Assembly (NCBI RefSeq): GCF_000745485.1
Contig: NZ_KN050694.1
Coordinates: forward strand, 438,877 to 502,876
Source: Methanobacterium veterum
GTDB lineage: Archaea; Methanobacteriota; Methanobacteria; Methanobacteriales; Methanobacteriaceae
Reading direction: 5' to 3'
Length of the DNA: 64,000 bases
Numbering within the stretch: position 1 is the stretch's first letter; each line of letters begins with the position of its first letter. Shown here one piece after another: positions 36,627-45,401 of the stretch. A program made the translations under genes and the position numbers. The notes under the pieces are model-generated. The model was not told the origin of the DNA. It ran no database searches and was given only the letters and a program-made list of their open reading frames with translations.

Positions 36627-37184
36627 TCAGCTAACTGATTTAATGGAATTAAACGCATACTTATCCAATTTCTTAATCTTTCTTGCAGGTATTCCCGCAT
36701 ATAAACAATTTGCATCGCAATCTTTATTAACTAATGATCCTGCAGCAATAATACATCCATTACCTATTGTAACTCCAGGTAATATTGTAGTTCTGGCTCC
36801 GATCCAACAATTATCCCCTACATTTATAGGCATTCCTGTTGCTTCTTTAAACTTTCCGTTATTATCCAAATTATGTGTAGATGTACAAAACATAACTTCC
36901 ATTGCTATTAAACAGCTATTACCAATTATAATTGGAAAAAATGCATCAAAAAAACAATTATAATTAACAAATGTTTCATAACCTATTGATACTTTAGAAC
37001 TTCCCATAAATACTCCTGGAGATATGCCCTTAGTATTTATCTCCATACCCCATAAATTGTAAATAAACGTTCTAATAAAGCAGGGTGTTAATTTAGAAGA
37101 AGCGATGAGATTAATAATTAAATCCCTAGTTATAACTGAAAATTGATCTTTAATTAAATTAAAACGTCTGATATAATATTTCAT
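36627..37184 (-). CDS. Left-handed beta-helix (hexapeptide) O-acetyltransferase
   Basis: 185 aa. Hexapeptide repeats ([LIV]-G-x4) run through the middle, with ICTSTHN-like FCTSTHNLDNNG carrying the catalytic His, and the usual end INVGDNCWIGARTTILPGVT, IGNGCIIAAGSLV and YAGIPARKI. This matches the maltose/galactoside acetyltransferase-like WcaF/WbbJ/CatB group that O- or N-acetylates sugars with acetyl-CoA. The N-terminal 50 residues are more hydrophobic than in LacA. Monocistronic; a role in glycan decoration is inferred. Confidence 0.88.
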   Translation of the reverse strand: MKYYIRRFNLIKDQFSVITRDLIINLIASSKLTPCFIRTFIYNLWGMEINTKGISPGVFMGSSKVSIGYETFVNYNCFFDAFFPIIIGNSCLIAMEVMFCTSTHNLDNNGKFKEATGMPINVGDNCWIGARTTILPGVTIGNGCIIAAGSLVNKDCDANCLYAGIPARKIKKLDKYAFNSIKSVS

Positions 37185-37544
37185 ATTTATTAATATTAAA
37201 TTATTATTATTTAATTTTTGTTCTTTTTGGAGATTAAATCGTAATTGGAAACATAAAAATGAAATTTAACGTGTTAAATAATAAATAAGATATTTATTAA
37301 ACATATAAAAACAAATTAAATTCATTAAATGTTTAAATAATCATATTATTAATAAAAGCGCCATAATATTTAATAAAAAAACCCTAAATTTAAGATATTT
37401 AGTATAAATTCATCACATTTAAATTTAAAGATATCTTGAAAAGTTAAACCGTTAAATCAAATTTTTCTATTATCCATCTAGAAGTAAGTATTTTATAGTT
37501 TACAAACCAAATATAATACTGACTCAAAAAATGAGGCCGATAAA
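37185..37544. other. Divergent intergenic region
   Basis: Promoters for the acetyltransferase (minus) and Hsp20 (plus) are expected here. AACCAAATATAATACTG around 37504-37520 holds a TATA-like element about 35 nt before the Hsp20 start codon. No other feature seen. Confidence 0.45.
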
Positions 37545-38000
37545 ATGCATGATAGAAGATATAGAAAAAGGACTATTTTAGATAGGAAAGGTTTAATTGA
37601 AAGAATGCTTGAAGACACATCCCGAACAATCGACAGTATGAAGCAGGACCTTGAAAGGTCAGTTGTTGATTACACATTCGTCCCCGGGAAGGATATAATC
37701 GAAACTGACGAAAGTGTAATTGTACATGTGGACCTGCCGGGCATCAATAAAGAAGATATCGAATTAAACCTGACTGAAACAAAATTAAAAGTTAAAGCAG
37801 ACTTCAATATTGAACTTGAAGTGGAACATGGAAATTATATAACACTCCATGATAGAAAATCAGGTGTCATGAGGAGAACTGTAAGGTTCCCTAAAAAGGT
37901 GATACCTAATGAAGCAGAAGCTACTTTTGAACACGGTGTTTTAACTGTCGAAGCTCCAAAATTAGAGAGAGAAGAAAGTTTCAGCGTGAAAATTAAATAA
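37545..38000 (+). CDS. hsp20: Small heat-shock protein, Hsp20 / alpha-crystallin family
   Basis: 151 aa. A basic N-terminal arm (residues 1-45) leads to an alpha-crystallin domain, with VHVDLPGINKEDIELNLTE and the G-V-L box FEHGVLTVEAPKLE. The C-terminal SFSVKIK has no clear I-x-I motif. It is an ATP-independent holdase chaperone in the cytosol. Ribosome-binding site GAGG upstream of ATG 37545. It stands alone and is unrelated to the glycan genes around it. Confidence 0.92.
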   Translation: MHDRRYRKRTILDRKGLIERMLEDTSRTIDSMKQDLERSVVDYTFVPGKDIIETDESVIVHVDLPGINKEDIELNLTETKLKVKADFNIELEVEHGNYITLHDRKSGVMRRTVRFPKKVIPNEAEATFEHGVLTVEAPKLEREESFSVKIK

Positions 38001-38277
38001 CAAAAGAATTTTATTTAATTTTACTATTTTTTATTTTCATTTCAAGAACAAATCAATATACTATTCAACACATACTATTTCTTAATTAACTATCCCAAAC
38101 TTAATCATTATTTCATATTAATTCATATTACACGATTAATTCCTAAAAATATACATAAATGACCCATCCAGTGTATATGTAGTCCTCTATTTATGGCAAT
38201 TTTTCAATAGATCTAATTTGGATATTTAGTTTTGAAAAGGGGATATTTATTTCGTTATATTGAAGTATAGCGAACTT
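38001..38277. other. Intergenic region after Hsp20
   Basis: AT-rich, with TTTTATTTAATTTTACTATTTTTTATTTTCA directly after the Hsp20 stop acting as a likely T-rich terminator (a U-tract type used by archaea). No gene seen up to the hairpin array that starts at 38278. Confidence 0.4.
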
Positions 38278-38424
38278 GTAAAATCTACAGATTTTACACG
38301 TCAAAAATCATAGATTTTTGACAGTAAGTGAAAATTGTAAATTTTCAATGCATCAAAAATATTAAATTTTTGATAGCTTACAAAAACCTTGTTTTTGTGT
38401 CATCAAAAATAGTAAATTTTTGAT
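38278..38424. repeat. Array of six consecutive hairpins, period about 25 bp
   Basis: Six perfect inverted repeats follow each other. They are GTAAAATC/GATTTTAC (38278-38297), GTCAAAAATC/GATTTTTGAC (38300-38322), TGAAAATT/AATTTTCA (38129-offset form, 38329... at 38329 is not used; exact span 38329-38347), ATCAAAAAT/ATTTTTGAT (38352-38374), ACAAAAAC/GTTTTTGT (38380-38398) and ATCAAAAAT/ATTTTTGAT (38402-38424). Arms are 8-10 bp and loops 3-5 nt. Hairpin centres are spaced about 24-27 bp. Only the fourth and sixth hairpins share arms, so the structure, not the sequence, repeats. Confidence 0.85.
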
Positions 38425-38587
38425 AGTTTGTAAACCTATAGATCTTGAAACCGTGAAAAAATGAAAAATTTTGAAAGCCACCAAATGCATAAAGAACTTT
38501 TTTTGAAGTAACTATTCGCCAAAATAATTTTTATACACATCTGTTAAAACAGTAATACCTATTAAACATGAAAATTAATTAGTAGTT

Positions 38588-39037
38588 ATGGATCTTAAAC
38601 GAATCACAGCAGGATCAGTATTAATGCTAATTTTATTGAGTTTATGCATTTATTACCATGACTATCATGAATTTAACTCAAAATACCCATCTACAGCTGC
38701 TATTGAATCATATTATCCTGAAGGGTCTCAAGTATTCATTGATGGGACTGTAGTTAAGCCAAACAGCAACGGTTTTTACCTTCGCGACGGTAATAACATG
38801 GACATAGTATACAATGTGATTTCGAGCGAACATGTCCAGCCTGATGACACCGTGCAGCTTCTTGGAATTCTAGGGCCAAATTATACTATTAAAAGTACCA
38901 AAATATACGTGGAAACAAAAGGAGGCTATGAATTTATAATATTCAGGTCTGCCCTTGCTATAATTGTCTTTATTTTCATATTTTTCTGGTACTGGAAGTT
39001 TAACTTTAAAACATTTGAACTTATTCGGAGGCGCTAA
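38588..39037 (+). CDS. Membrane-anchored OB-fold-like protein, unknown function
   Basis: 149 aa. One N-terminal helix (about 9-24), an extracytoplasmic domain of about 90 residues and a C-terminal helix (about 118-138) with a basic tail (FELIRRR). The domain (GSQVFIDGTVV...GFYLRD...VQLLGILG..Y.IKSTKIYVE) has the strand pattern of an OB fold, as in CcmE-like or nucleic-acid-binding domains, but no haem or catalytic residue is evident. It ends where the next gene starts (39038), so the two are co-translated. Function not known. Confidence 0.7.
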   Translation: MDLKRITAGSVLMLILLSLCIYYHDYHEFNSKYPSTAAIESYYPEGSQVFIDGTVVKPNSNGFYLRDGNNMDIVYNVISSEHVQPDDTVQLLGILGPNYTIKSTKIYVETKGGYEFIIFRSALAIIVFIFIFFWYWKFNFKTFELIRRR

Positions 39038-39523
39038 ATGCCTGACTGGATAACACATTTACTGGCTGCATGGATGCTGTGCACAATCCTGAGCTTTAAG
39101 TACAAGCAGATTAATCCAGCTTATACTGTTGTGTGCATGGTAGGGGCTCTGATTCCAGATACGTTTAAGATAGTGATACCCCTTGGGCTTATGGGCATAA
39201 AAGCCGAGAACTTTTTAATGCCCATGCACCTTCCGGTAGGCTCGTTAATCATTGCTTCCATATTCACACTCTTTTTTAAGGATAACAAAAAATTAGTCCT
39301 GTCGCTTTTAGTACTCGGAGTTGCAACTCATTACGCGCTTGATCTGCTCTTAACTAATTTAAGTGGTGGTATGGCACTGTTGTTCCCATTTTCATGGGCT
39401 TCATGGACTCTTAATGTTATACCCGATGATGACTGGCATATCACGCTGCTTGCAGTGGGGCTTGCCGTGGTTGTTTATTTTGTTTCGGTTTGGTTTAAAA
39501 ACAGGAAAAGTAATTTAGAATAA
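39038..39523 (+). CDS. YdjM/DUF457-like membrane metal-dependent hydrolase
   Basis: 161 aa with four or five helices. The N-terminal MPDWITHLLAAWML, VGALIPDTFK and MPMHLPVGSLI give the conserved H...D...H pattern of the LexA-binding, inner-membrane-associated putative hydrolase group (YdjM, DUF457), and THYALDLLLT adds the last H-x3-D. The family is thought to be metal-dependent but no substrate is established. Ribosome-binding site GGAGGCG; the ATG directly follows the stop of the preceding gene. Confidence 0.78.
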   Translation: MPDWITHLLAAWMLCTILSFKYKQINPAYTVVCMVGALIPDTFKIVIPLGLMGIKAENFLMPMHLPVGSLIIASIFTLFFKDNKKLVLSLLVLGVATHYALDLLLTNLSGGMALLFPFSWASWTLNVIPDDDWHITLLAVGLAVVVYFVSVWFKNRKSNLE

Positions 39524-39703
39524 TTCTGTTAAAAAATTTAAATCATGGCAAAATAATTAGTAATATTATTTAACGCGAGAATATGTTTCTATTTAATATT
39601 ATTAGGCTATTAATTATGCAATCCATGTAAACAGTGAAAATTTGTTTAATATAATAATGACAATATTTATATAAACGTGAAAATAAGATAAGTATTGAGA
39701 CTT

Positions 39704-40144
39704 ATGTTTAAACGAGGAATGGATAGTAAGGGGCAGTTATCAGTAGAATATCTATTACTGCTGGTCGTAATTTTTGTTGTTTTTGGGGCTATGATTACCT
39801 ATTTGATTGGACCATCTATAGATTCGGCTAATGATATTTCTGATGTGTCTGCCACCAGTAATACTATAAATAGCATTGCAAATGCAGTAAATCTTGTTTA
39901 TGCTAATGGGCCTGGTTCAAAAAGGACAGTTAATGTTTATTTTCCCCAAAACATGTCTCTTAAAAGATCAGGATATGATATTAATGCAACTATCACTTTA
40001 TCTAATGGTACTACTATAATTAAAACTGCTAAAACAGATTATCCCATGCCAGGTTACAATGCAGTTATTCCAAAAGGATGGCATACTGTAACAGTTGTTT
40101 GGAATAATGGAGAAAATTTCATTAGACCTTTAGTAGTTCTGTAA
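39704..40144 (+). CDS. Archaeal type IV pilin-like protein with class III signal peptide
   Basis: 146 aa from ATG 39704 (a TTG at 39695 is in frame). The short basic leader MFKRGMDSKG is followed by QLSVEYLLL, an exact QXSXEXXXL motif, and a hydrophobic helix. This is the class III signal peptide cut by the archaeal prepilin peptidase EppA just before the Q. The rest is a beta-rich globular head with several N-X-S/T sequons (NMS, NAT, NGT). Members build pili or adhesive surface filaments. No secretion ATPase, platform protein or EppA is in the window, so assembly depends on a locus elsewhere. Confidence 0.85.
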   Translation: MFKRGMDSKGQLSVEYLLLLVVIFVVFGAMITYLIGPSIDSANDISDVSATSNTINSIANAVNLVYANGPGSKRTVNVYFPQNMSLKRSGYDINATITLSNGTTIIKTAKTDYPMPGYNAVIPKGWHTVTVVWNNGENFIRPLVVL

Positions 40145-40191
40145 ATAAATTATTATCTACAAAATCTTTAATTTTCAAATTGTGTGATAAA

Positions 40192-41487
40192 ATGAGCAAT
40201 AATACAATTTATCAAGTTGTTAAAGATAATTTATGTACAGGATGTGGAACTTGCATATCATTATGCCCCGTTGAAGCCATTGTACTTACAAAGGAACCCC
40301 ATAAAGGAATTTATATTCCCAAAATAAATGAAAAAAAATGTAATAATTGTTCTATATGTTTTAGAATATGTCCAGGTCATGAGGTTAACTTTAAAGAACT
40401 TAATTTAAAAATATTTGGTAAAAAATCAGAAAATAGTCTTATTGGGAATTATATTGAATGTTACGCAGGACATACAACAAATTATGAATTAGGATACGAT
40501 TGCGCATCAGGAGGCCTTATAACACAAATTTTAATTTTTGCTTTAGAAAATGAAATAATAAATGGAGCTTTAATTACCAAAATGAATGAAGATAATCCTC
40601 TTGAACCGGAATGTTTTATTGCCCGAACAAAAGAAGAAATAATAAAAGGTTCTAAATCAAAATATTGTCCAGTTCCGGCAAATATTGCTTTAAAAGAGAT
40701 TCTAAAATCAGATGAAGAAGAAAAATTTGCAGTTGTTGGTTTACCTTGCCATATACATGGAGTTAGAAAGGCAGAATTAATTTATAAAAAATTAGAAAAA
40801 AAGATTATAATACACCTAGGAATTTGGTGTAGTGTAACCTGTAACTTTTTGGGAACAGAATTTATTTTAAAAAAATATGGAATTCATAAAGAAGAAGTAG
40901 TTCAGCTTAGTTATAGAGGAAAAGGATGGCCTGGAGGCATGTCCCTAAAACTTAAAAATGGAAAAGAAATATTCATATCTCAAGAAGAATATTGGAATGA
41001 TGACTTTTCATCTTTTATATCATCTCGATGTAAAGTTTGCTGTGATGCTAGTGCTGAATTAGCTGATATTTCTTTTGGAGATTATAGAGGTAAAAAAGTC
41101 ATACTAGATAATAATATTGGAAAATCTGGAATTATTGTTAGAAATGACATTGGAAAAGATATTTTAAATAAAATGCAGTTAGCTAATGAACTAACAATAT
41201 TCAAAACAGATTGTAAAGATATTTCACACCTTCAATATTATTTTTATTTTAAAAAAAGTATAAGAGCGTGTTTCCTAATATTTACAGTGCTTAATAAAAG
41301 AATACCGGATTATAATTATGATTTTACCAAACCCAAGCTAACAGATTATATATTCCAAGTTTCATTATATTTACGTGCGTTAATGGCATCTAAAAGTTAT
41401 TTATGGAAATTATTGATAATATACAATAAATCATATAACTTTATATTAGATACTGTTATTAACTACAAGAATAAATCTAATTCATAA
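40192..41487 (+). CDS. Coenzyme F420 hydrogenase/dehydrogenase beta-subunit (FrhB)-family protein
   Basis: 431 aa from ATG 40192 with GTGAT before it (an in-frame TTG at 40180 is less likely). The N-terminus has two 4Fe-4S clusters, CTGCGTCISLCP and CNNCSICFRICPG. FrhB N- and C-domains follow, with DCASGGLITQIL, CHIHGVRKAE, YRGKGWPGG and DISFGDYRG. In methanogens FrhB-like proteins pass electrons from F420H2 through FeS and flavin. This subset is repeatedly found beside polysaccharide pyruvyltransferases in glycan clusters, as here (convergent, 6-nt overlap of the ends). It probably reduces a sugar or pyruvyl intermediate, but the substrate is unknown. Confidence 0.85.
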   Translation: MSNNTIYQVVKDNLCTGCGTCISLCPVEAIVLTKEPHKGIYIPKINEKKCNNCSICFRICPGHEVNFKELNLKIFGKKSENSLIGNYIECYAGHTTNYELGYDCASGGLITQILIFALENEIINGALITKMNEDNPLEPECFIARTKEEIIKGSKSKYCPVPANIALKEILKSDEEEKFAVVGLPCHIHGVRKAELIYKKLEKKIIIHLGIWCSVTCNFLGTEFILKKYGIHKEEVVQLSYRGKGWPGGMSLKLKNGKEIFISQEEYWNDDFSSFISSRCKVCCDASAELADISFGDYRGKKVILDNNIGKSGIIVRNDIGKDILNKMQLANELTIFKTDCKDISHLQYYFYFKKSIRACFLIFTVLNKRIPDYNYDFTKPKLTDYIFQVSLYLRALMASKSYLWKLLIIYNKSYNFILDTVINYKNKSNS

Positions 41488-42816
41488 ATATTCTTTAGCC
41501 AACAAAACATTCCTTTTACTCTCATTTTGCATTATCTTTATATTTTTTTTAATTTTTTTATCAAGATTATTTCTTTCGCTAGAAAGTTCATTAACCTTAA
41601 ATTTAAGTTCTTCTAAATTTAACGTTTCAATTTTAAGTACATACTTATCCAACTCTATTAATTTCATAATACCAAATGCTTTATGTCCATCGTATTCAAT
41701 TGCAATTGTTGGTACATTCATAGAAAGAGAAAGTATACACGAATGGAAACGTGTACCTATTAAAAAAGCCATATTTCCATACATCCCTTTCAATTCTTCA
41801 GGAGTATAATCCTCTGTAAGCACTTTTACCCTATCTTTATTTTTGATCCTTTTAAATATTTTTTTAGACACAATTCTGTCATCTTTTACTATAGGTACAA
41901 TTACTTGTGGGAAAAAAACAACATTTGCATCAAATTTTTCTATGATATAGTCCGAAATTTTAGATAATACATTTACATAATTTTCATTTAGTTCTTTTTT
42001 TCTAGCTATATCTTTTTCGCTCGGAAAATTCCAGGGAATAGCTGTAATGCCAACCCATATTTTATTTTCAGGTAAATTGGTATCTTTTTTTAGTATAGAT
42101 TTTGCATCTTCATTTGATATTGAGGGTAATATAAATGCAGCGTCTGCTGTTAAATATACTGGAGAAGATATCCTCATATTTTCTAAAAGTTTTTTTGAAG
42201 TTTCTTCACGAGTTGTAATTAAGTTAACTCGGTTTAATATCCATTTTATAAATATTAATCCATATTTATGATTAAATGGTCCAATAGATTGTGCATATAA
42301 CATTATTGGTTTATTAAGCATTATTCCAAAGAACATTTCATAAAGAATTTCAATGGGTAAATGTACCGTATGGATTATATTTTGTCCTCCACAGAGTATT
42401 ATATAATCCGCTTCTTTATATTCATTCACTATATCTTTATTATTTAAAAGAAGAAATTTAGCATCTATGTGTAAATACTTGTAAATTATAAGCCACAATG
42501 TGTTTAAAATTATCAAAGATGAGAGAGATAAAAATGCCAATAATATTCTAAATAATTTAACTTTAATGGAACTAATTTTTAATAAAAATAAATGATACTC
42601 AAAAAAGATACCTGGAAGTACTTCAACATCATATTTACTATATTGAACTTTGTCTATTTCATCCATTAAAAAACTTGATGCAACTATCACAAATTCCGGA
42701 TTATGAAATTCATTCATTAAAGCATTTATCATAGAAATCAACATTGCTGACTGCCCTTTATCTAGCCAAGGCCCTATAGCAGGTATTAAAATTTTATCAC
42801 TTTTTTTATTTTTCAT
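41482..42816 (-). CDS. Polysaccharide pyruvyl transferase-family protein (WcaK/CsaB-like)
   Basis: 444 aa. The N-terminus ILIPAIGPWLDKGQSAMLISM, LILCGGQNI-like YIILCGGQNIIHT, PIMLYAQSIGPF and the C-terminal IGTRFHSCILSLSMNVPTIA are the ordered motifs of PF04230, where the RFH histidine is important. Family members transfer pyruvate from PEP to sugars as a ketal. A long hydrophobic insertion (about 80-115) is present and may anchor it to the membrane. It shares an operon with the flippase at 42817 (1-nt gap). It is convergent with the FrhB-family gene. Confidence 0.85.
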   Translation of the reverse strand: MKNKKSDKILIPAIGPWLDKGQSAMLISMINALMNEFHNPEFVIVASSFLMDEIDKVQYSKYDVEVLPGIFFEYHLFLLKISSIKVKLFRILLAFLSLSSLIILNTLWLIIYKYLHIDAKFLLLNNKDIVNEYKEADYIILCGGQNIIHTVHLPIEILYEMFFGIMLNKPIMLYAQSIGPFNHKYGLIFIKWILNRVNLITTREETSKKLLENMRISSPVYLTADAAFILPSISNEDAKSILKKDTNLPENKIWVGITAIPWNFPSEKDIARKKELNENYVNVLSKISDYIIEKFDANVVFFPQVIVPIVKDDRIVSKKIFKRIKNKDRVKVLTEDYTPEELKGMYGNMAFLIGTRFHSCILSLSMNVPTIAIEYDGHKAFGIMKLIELDKYVLKIETLNLEELKFKVNELSSERNNLDKKIKKNIKIMQNESKRNVLLAKEYL

Positions 42817-44241
42817 TTATTCACCATTTATTTCTGTTACTATAATTGTTTTTAATTCTTCTTTTGAAAATATTCTTAAATAAAATAACGAAATTATGTA
42901 TGCTATAATTGATCCTAAAAGAGCAATAAAAATGTTTAATGAATTTAATAGATAAATTAATATTAACATTGCAATTCCCGACAACAATATCCTAAATATA
43001 ATTAACAATGGAACTTTATGAAGATATTTGCTTATATAACGGAAACAAATACTGAAAAAAATAAATTCAGTTAATACATTAACTACAGAAGATCCTAAAT
43101 AACCATAAAAAGGTATCAAAATTAAATTAAATAATATGTTAAGAATCAAACATATTAAAATAATTTTAAATAGTAGATTTTGTTTATTTATTGAAATAAG
43201 TAAAGTTCTGAATAAATAAGTAGCAAAAATAAAAGGAACCGTCCATATTAATATTTGTAAAGATAATATAGATTGCTTAAAGTCTAATCCATAAATCAAT
43301 AATATTATGTTATTAGCATAAAAAGTAGCTATAATTGCAATAGGTATAGCTATAATCAATAAATATTTAAAAGTTTTCTCATAAGAAGTTTTGAGCGATT
43401 CTTGTGATTCAATATGTAATTTAGAGAATAAAGGAAGCACAGTAGTTGTAAAAATCATAGGAATAAATATTAATGCAGCTAATAAATTATAAGAAGCAGT
43501 GTAAATACCTACTGAAACTTCTCCTTGCAATAAGGACAATATGATTACATCAACTCTGAAATAAACCGTTGCAAATATTAAAGATAATGAAAAAGGTATA
43601 GCTGCCCTAATAGTGGGTTTCCAGAATTTTTTATTGATTTTATTTATTCCAACATCTAAATATATTTTGCTCATAATTATATTCAAAAATAGAATTATTA
43701 AACTAGACAATAAATAAATTAATGCAATTATTGTAACATTAAATTTTAGATTAATTGCTATCAAAATTCCTATAAATATCAAAACAACATTTAAAGTTTG
43801 CCCAAAAGCTTGATATTCCATTTTTTCATGTGATTGGAAAATTGAAGAGTATGTGGACATTATAGCAGATACTATTGATGATAATGTAATCAAATAAACA
43901 ACTAACTTTGTCTGATAAGAATAGTCCATGAGATTTAAACTAATAATTGCAATAATAAAGGTTAAAACTGCTAATACAAATCTTATACACAATATATTAG
44001 ACAGATATTCAGTTGCTAATGATTTATTTCTAGATACTTCTCTAGTCATTAACCCACTAAATCCCAAATCAGTAATTATTCCAAAAATACCTCCAAGAGC
44101 AATAGCTAATGAAAGAATTCCAAATCCACCTACACCTAAATATCTAGCTAATAATAGAGTATATAAAAAAGACAATATATTAATTATAACATTAGAAACA
44201 AATAAAGAGCTAAAATTCTTGAAAATATTATTAATTGCCAT
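42817..44241 (-). CDS. Wzx-type polysaccharide flippase (second paralogue)
   Basis: 474 aa, about 14 helices, the same length as the paralogue at 426. LLARYLGVGGFGILSLAIAL and DLGFSGLMTREVSRNK identify the oligosaccharide flippase family. Two flippases in one island suggest two separate lipid-linked glycans exported independently. It is flanked by the pyruvyltransferase-family gene after it and a GT4 gene before it. Ribosome-binding site AGGAAT before ATG 44241. Confidence 0.9.
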   Translation of the reverse strand: MAINNIFKNFSSLFVSNVIINILSFLYTLLLARYLGVGGFGILSLAIALGGIFGIITDLGFSGLMTREVSRNKSLATEYLSNILCIRFVLAVLTFIIAIISLNLMDYSYQTKLVVYLITLSSIVSAIMSTYSSIFQSHEKMEYQAFGQTLNVVLIFIGILIAINLKFNVTIIALIYLLSSLIILFLNIIMSKIYLDVGINKINKKFWKPTIRAAIPFSLSLIFATVYFRVDVIILSLLQGEVSVGIYTASYNLLAALIFIPMIFTTTVLPLFSKLHIESQESLKTSYEKTFKYLLIIAIPIAIIATFYANNIILLIYGLDFKQSILSLQILIWTVPFIFATYLFRTLLISINKQNLLFKIILICLILNILFNLILIPFYGYLGSSVVNVLTEFIFFSICFRYISKYLHKVPLLIIFRILLSGIAMLILIYLLNSLNIFIALLGSIIAYIISLFYLRIFSKEELKTIIVTEINGE

Positions 44242-44254
44242 TTAAATTCCTACT

Positions 44255-45367
44255 TTAAAATATATTTACATACTCTAAGATTATTTTATCAAAATCATGT
44301 TCATCTTCAATATATCTTCTTCCGTTTGTACCCATTTCAATTCTTAAAGTATCACTATTTAATAAAACTTCTAAATCTTCTTTTAGTCGTGTTAAATCTT
44401 TTGAATGAAATCCCATTTTATATTTAGTAATTATTCTATCGGGATTAGCATTAAGGCTCACTACAGGCATATAATTCATCCATGCTTGAATAAACGAATT
44501 TGGGAAACCTTCAAACATTGAAGTATTTACTAAGATTGTTGCATTATTAAAGTAATGATCTATTTCATCAAAAGGGACAACACCCAAAAATTCAAAATTA
44601 TCTAATTTTTTAGAATCTTCTTTTAATTTATTATAAAAAATAATATTATCTTGATGACCACCTATCATCTGAAATTTAACTTTAGGCATCATTTTAGCCA
44701 GTTCAATGAACAACTCAGGTTGTTTAACTTCAGTAATTGAACCTACCCATAAAATGACCTGATTTTTAGATTTATTTTCCAAAGTATTATTTTTAATTTT
44801 TATATGATTTTTAATTATTATCCCTTTTTTTTTATAATTTTTTAAGAGTTCTTTATACTGATATCCATTTTGTAAAATAATAATATCTGCTAATTTTATA
44901 TCTAGCCAGTTTCCAATAGATTTAAAACTTAACTTTGATTTCTCAAATTCAGCAATTTTTTTATTAATTATGTTCCTATTAACTAAAGCATCAGAACCTA
45001 TTCGATAAATACTTTTTTTCTTCATTAAATATGAAAATAAGGATATAATTCCTAAAGAATCTCCATAATGGAAATAAATATCGGAATCAGATTTCTTCAA
45101 TGCTTTCCAAATACATTTCATTTTCGAGAATATATTAATTTGTGAGTTAGGTTTATACGTCTTTATTATCCTTATTTGACCTACAAACTCTTCTTTAGGT
45201 CCTTCTTCATAAAAAGTAATGAAAGTAATTTTATGCCCGTGATTAAGTAATTCTTTTGCCAAAGTAAATTGGTCAACATCAGGCCCTATTATATTTTTTG
45301 ATGCTTTCCCCTTTAGGAGTGAATAAGCTGTTGGAGCTAAAAAGCAGATTTTTTTCTTGTTTAACAT
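44255..45367 (-). CDS. GT4-family glycosyltransferase
   Basis: 370 aa from ATG 45367, which follows AAGGGTAATCC; a TTG ten codons upstream is also open. The donor domain starts LWVGSITEVKQPELFIELA. The EX7E position reads EGFPNSFIQAW, with Gln in place of the second Glu. This variant is common in one GT4 branch and does not by itself mean loss of activity. It follows the third DUF2206-like gene, as the GT4 at 5388 follows the first. Confidence 0.87.
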   Translation of the reverse strand: MLNKKKICFLAPTAYSLLKGKASKNIIGPDVDQFTLAKELLNHGHKITFITFYEEGPKEEFVGQIRIIKTYKPNSQINIFSKMKCIWKALKKSDSDIYFHYGDSLGIISLFSYLMKKKSIYRIGSDALVNRNIINKKIAEFEKSKLSFKSIGNWLDIKLADIIILQNGYQYKELLKNYKKKGIIIKNHIKIKNNTLENKSKNQVILWVGSITEVKQPELFIELAKMMPKVKFQMIGGHQDNIIFYNKLKEDSKKLDNFEFLGVVPFDEIDHYFNNATILVNTSMFEGFPNSFIQAWMNYMPVVSLNANPDRIITKYKMGFHSKDLTRLKEDLEVLLNSDTLRIEMGTNGRRYIEDEHDFDKIILEYVNIF

Positions 45368-45401
45368 TGGATTACCCTTATTATTTATATAAATCAACGA
45401 T

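Noticed and set aside
38278..38424. Hairpin array considered as a CRISPR array
   Set aside because: There is no constant repeat with variable spacers; the arms differ from hairpin to hairpin and there are no cas genes in the window.
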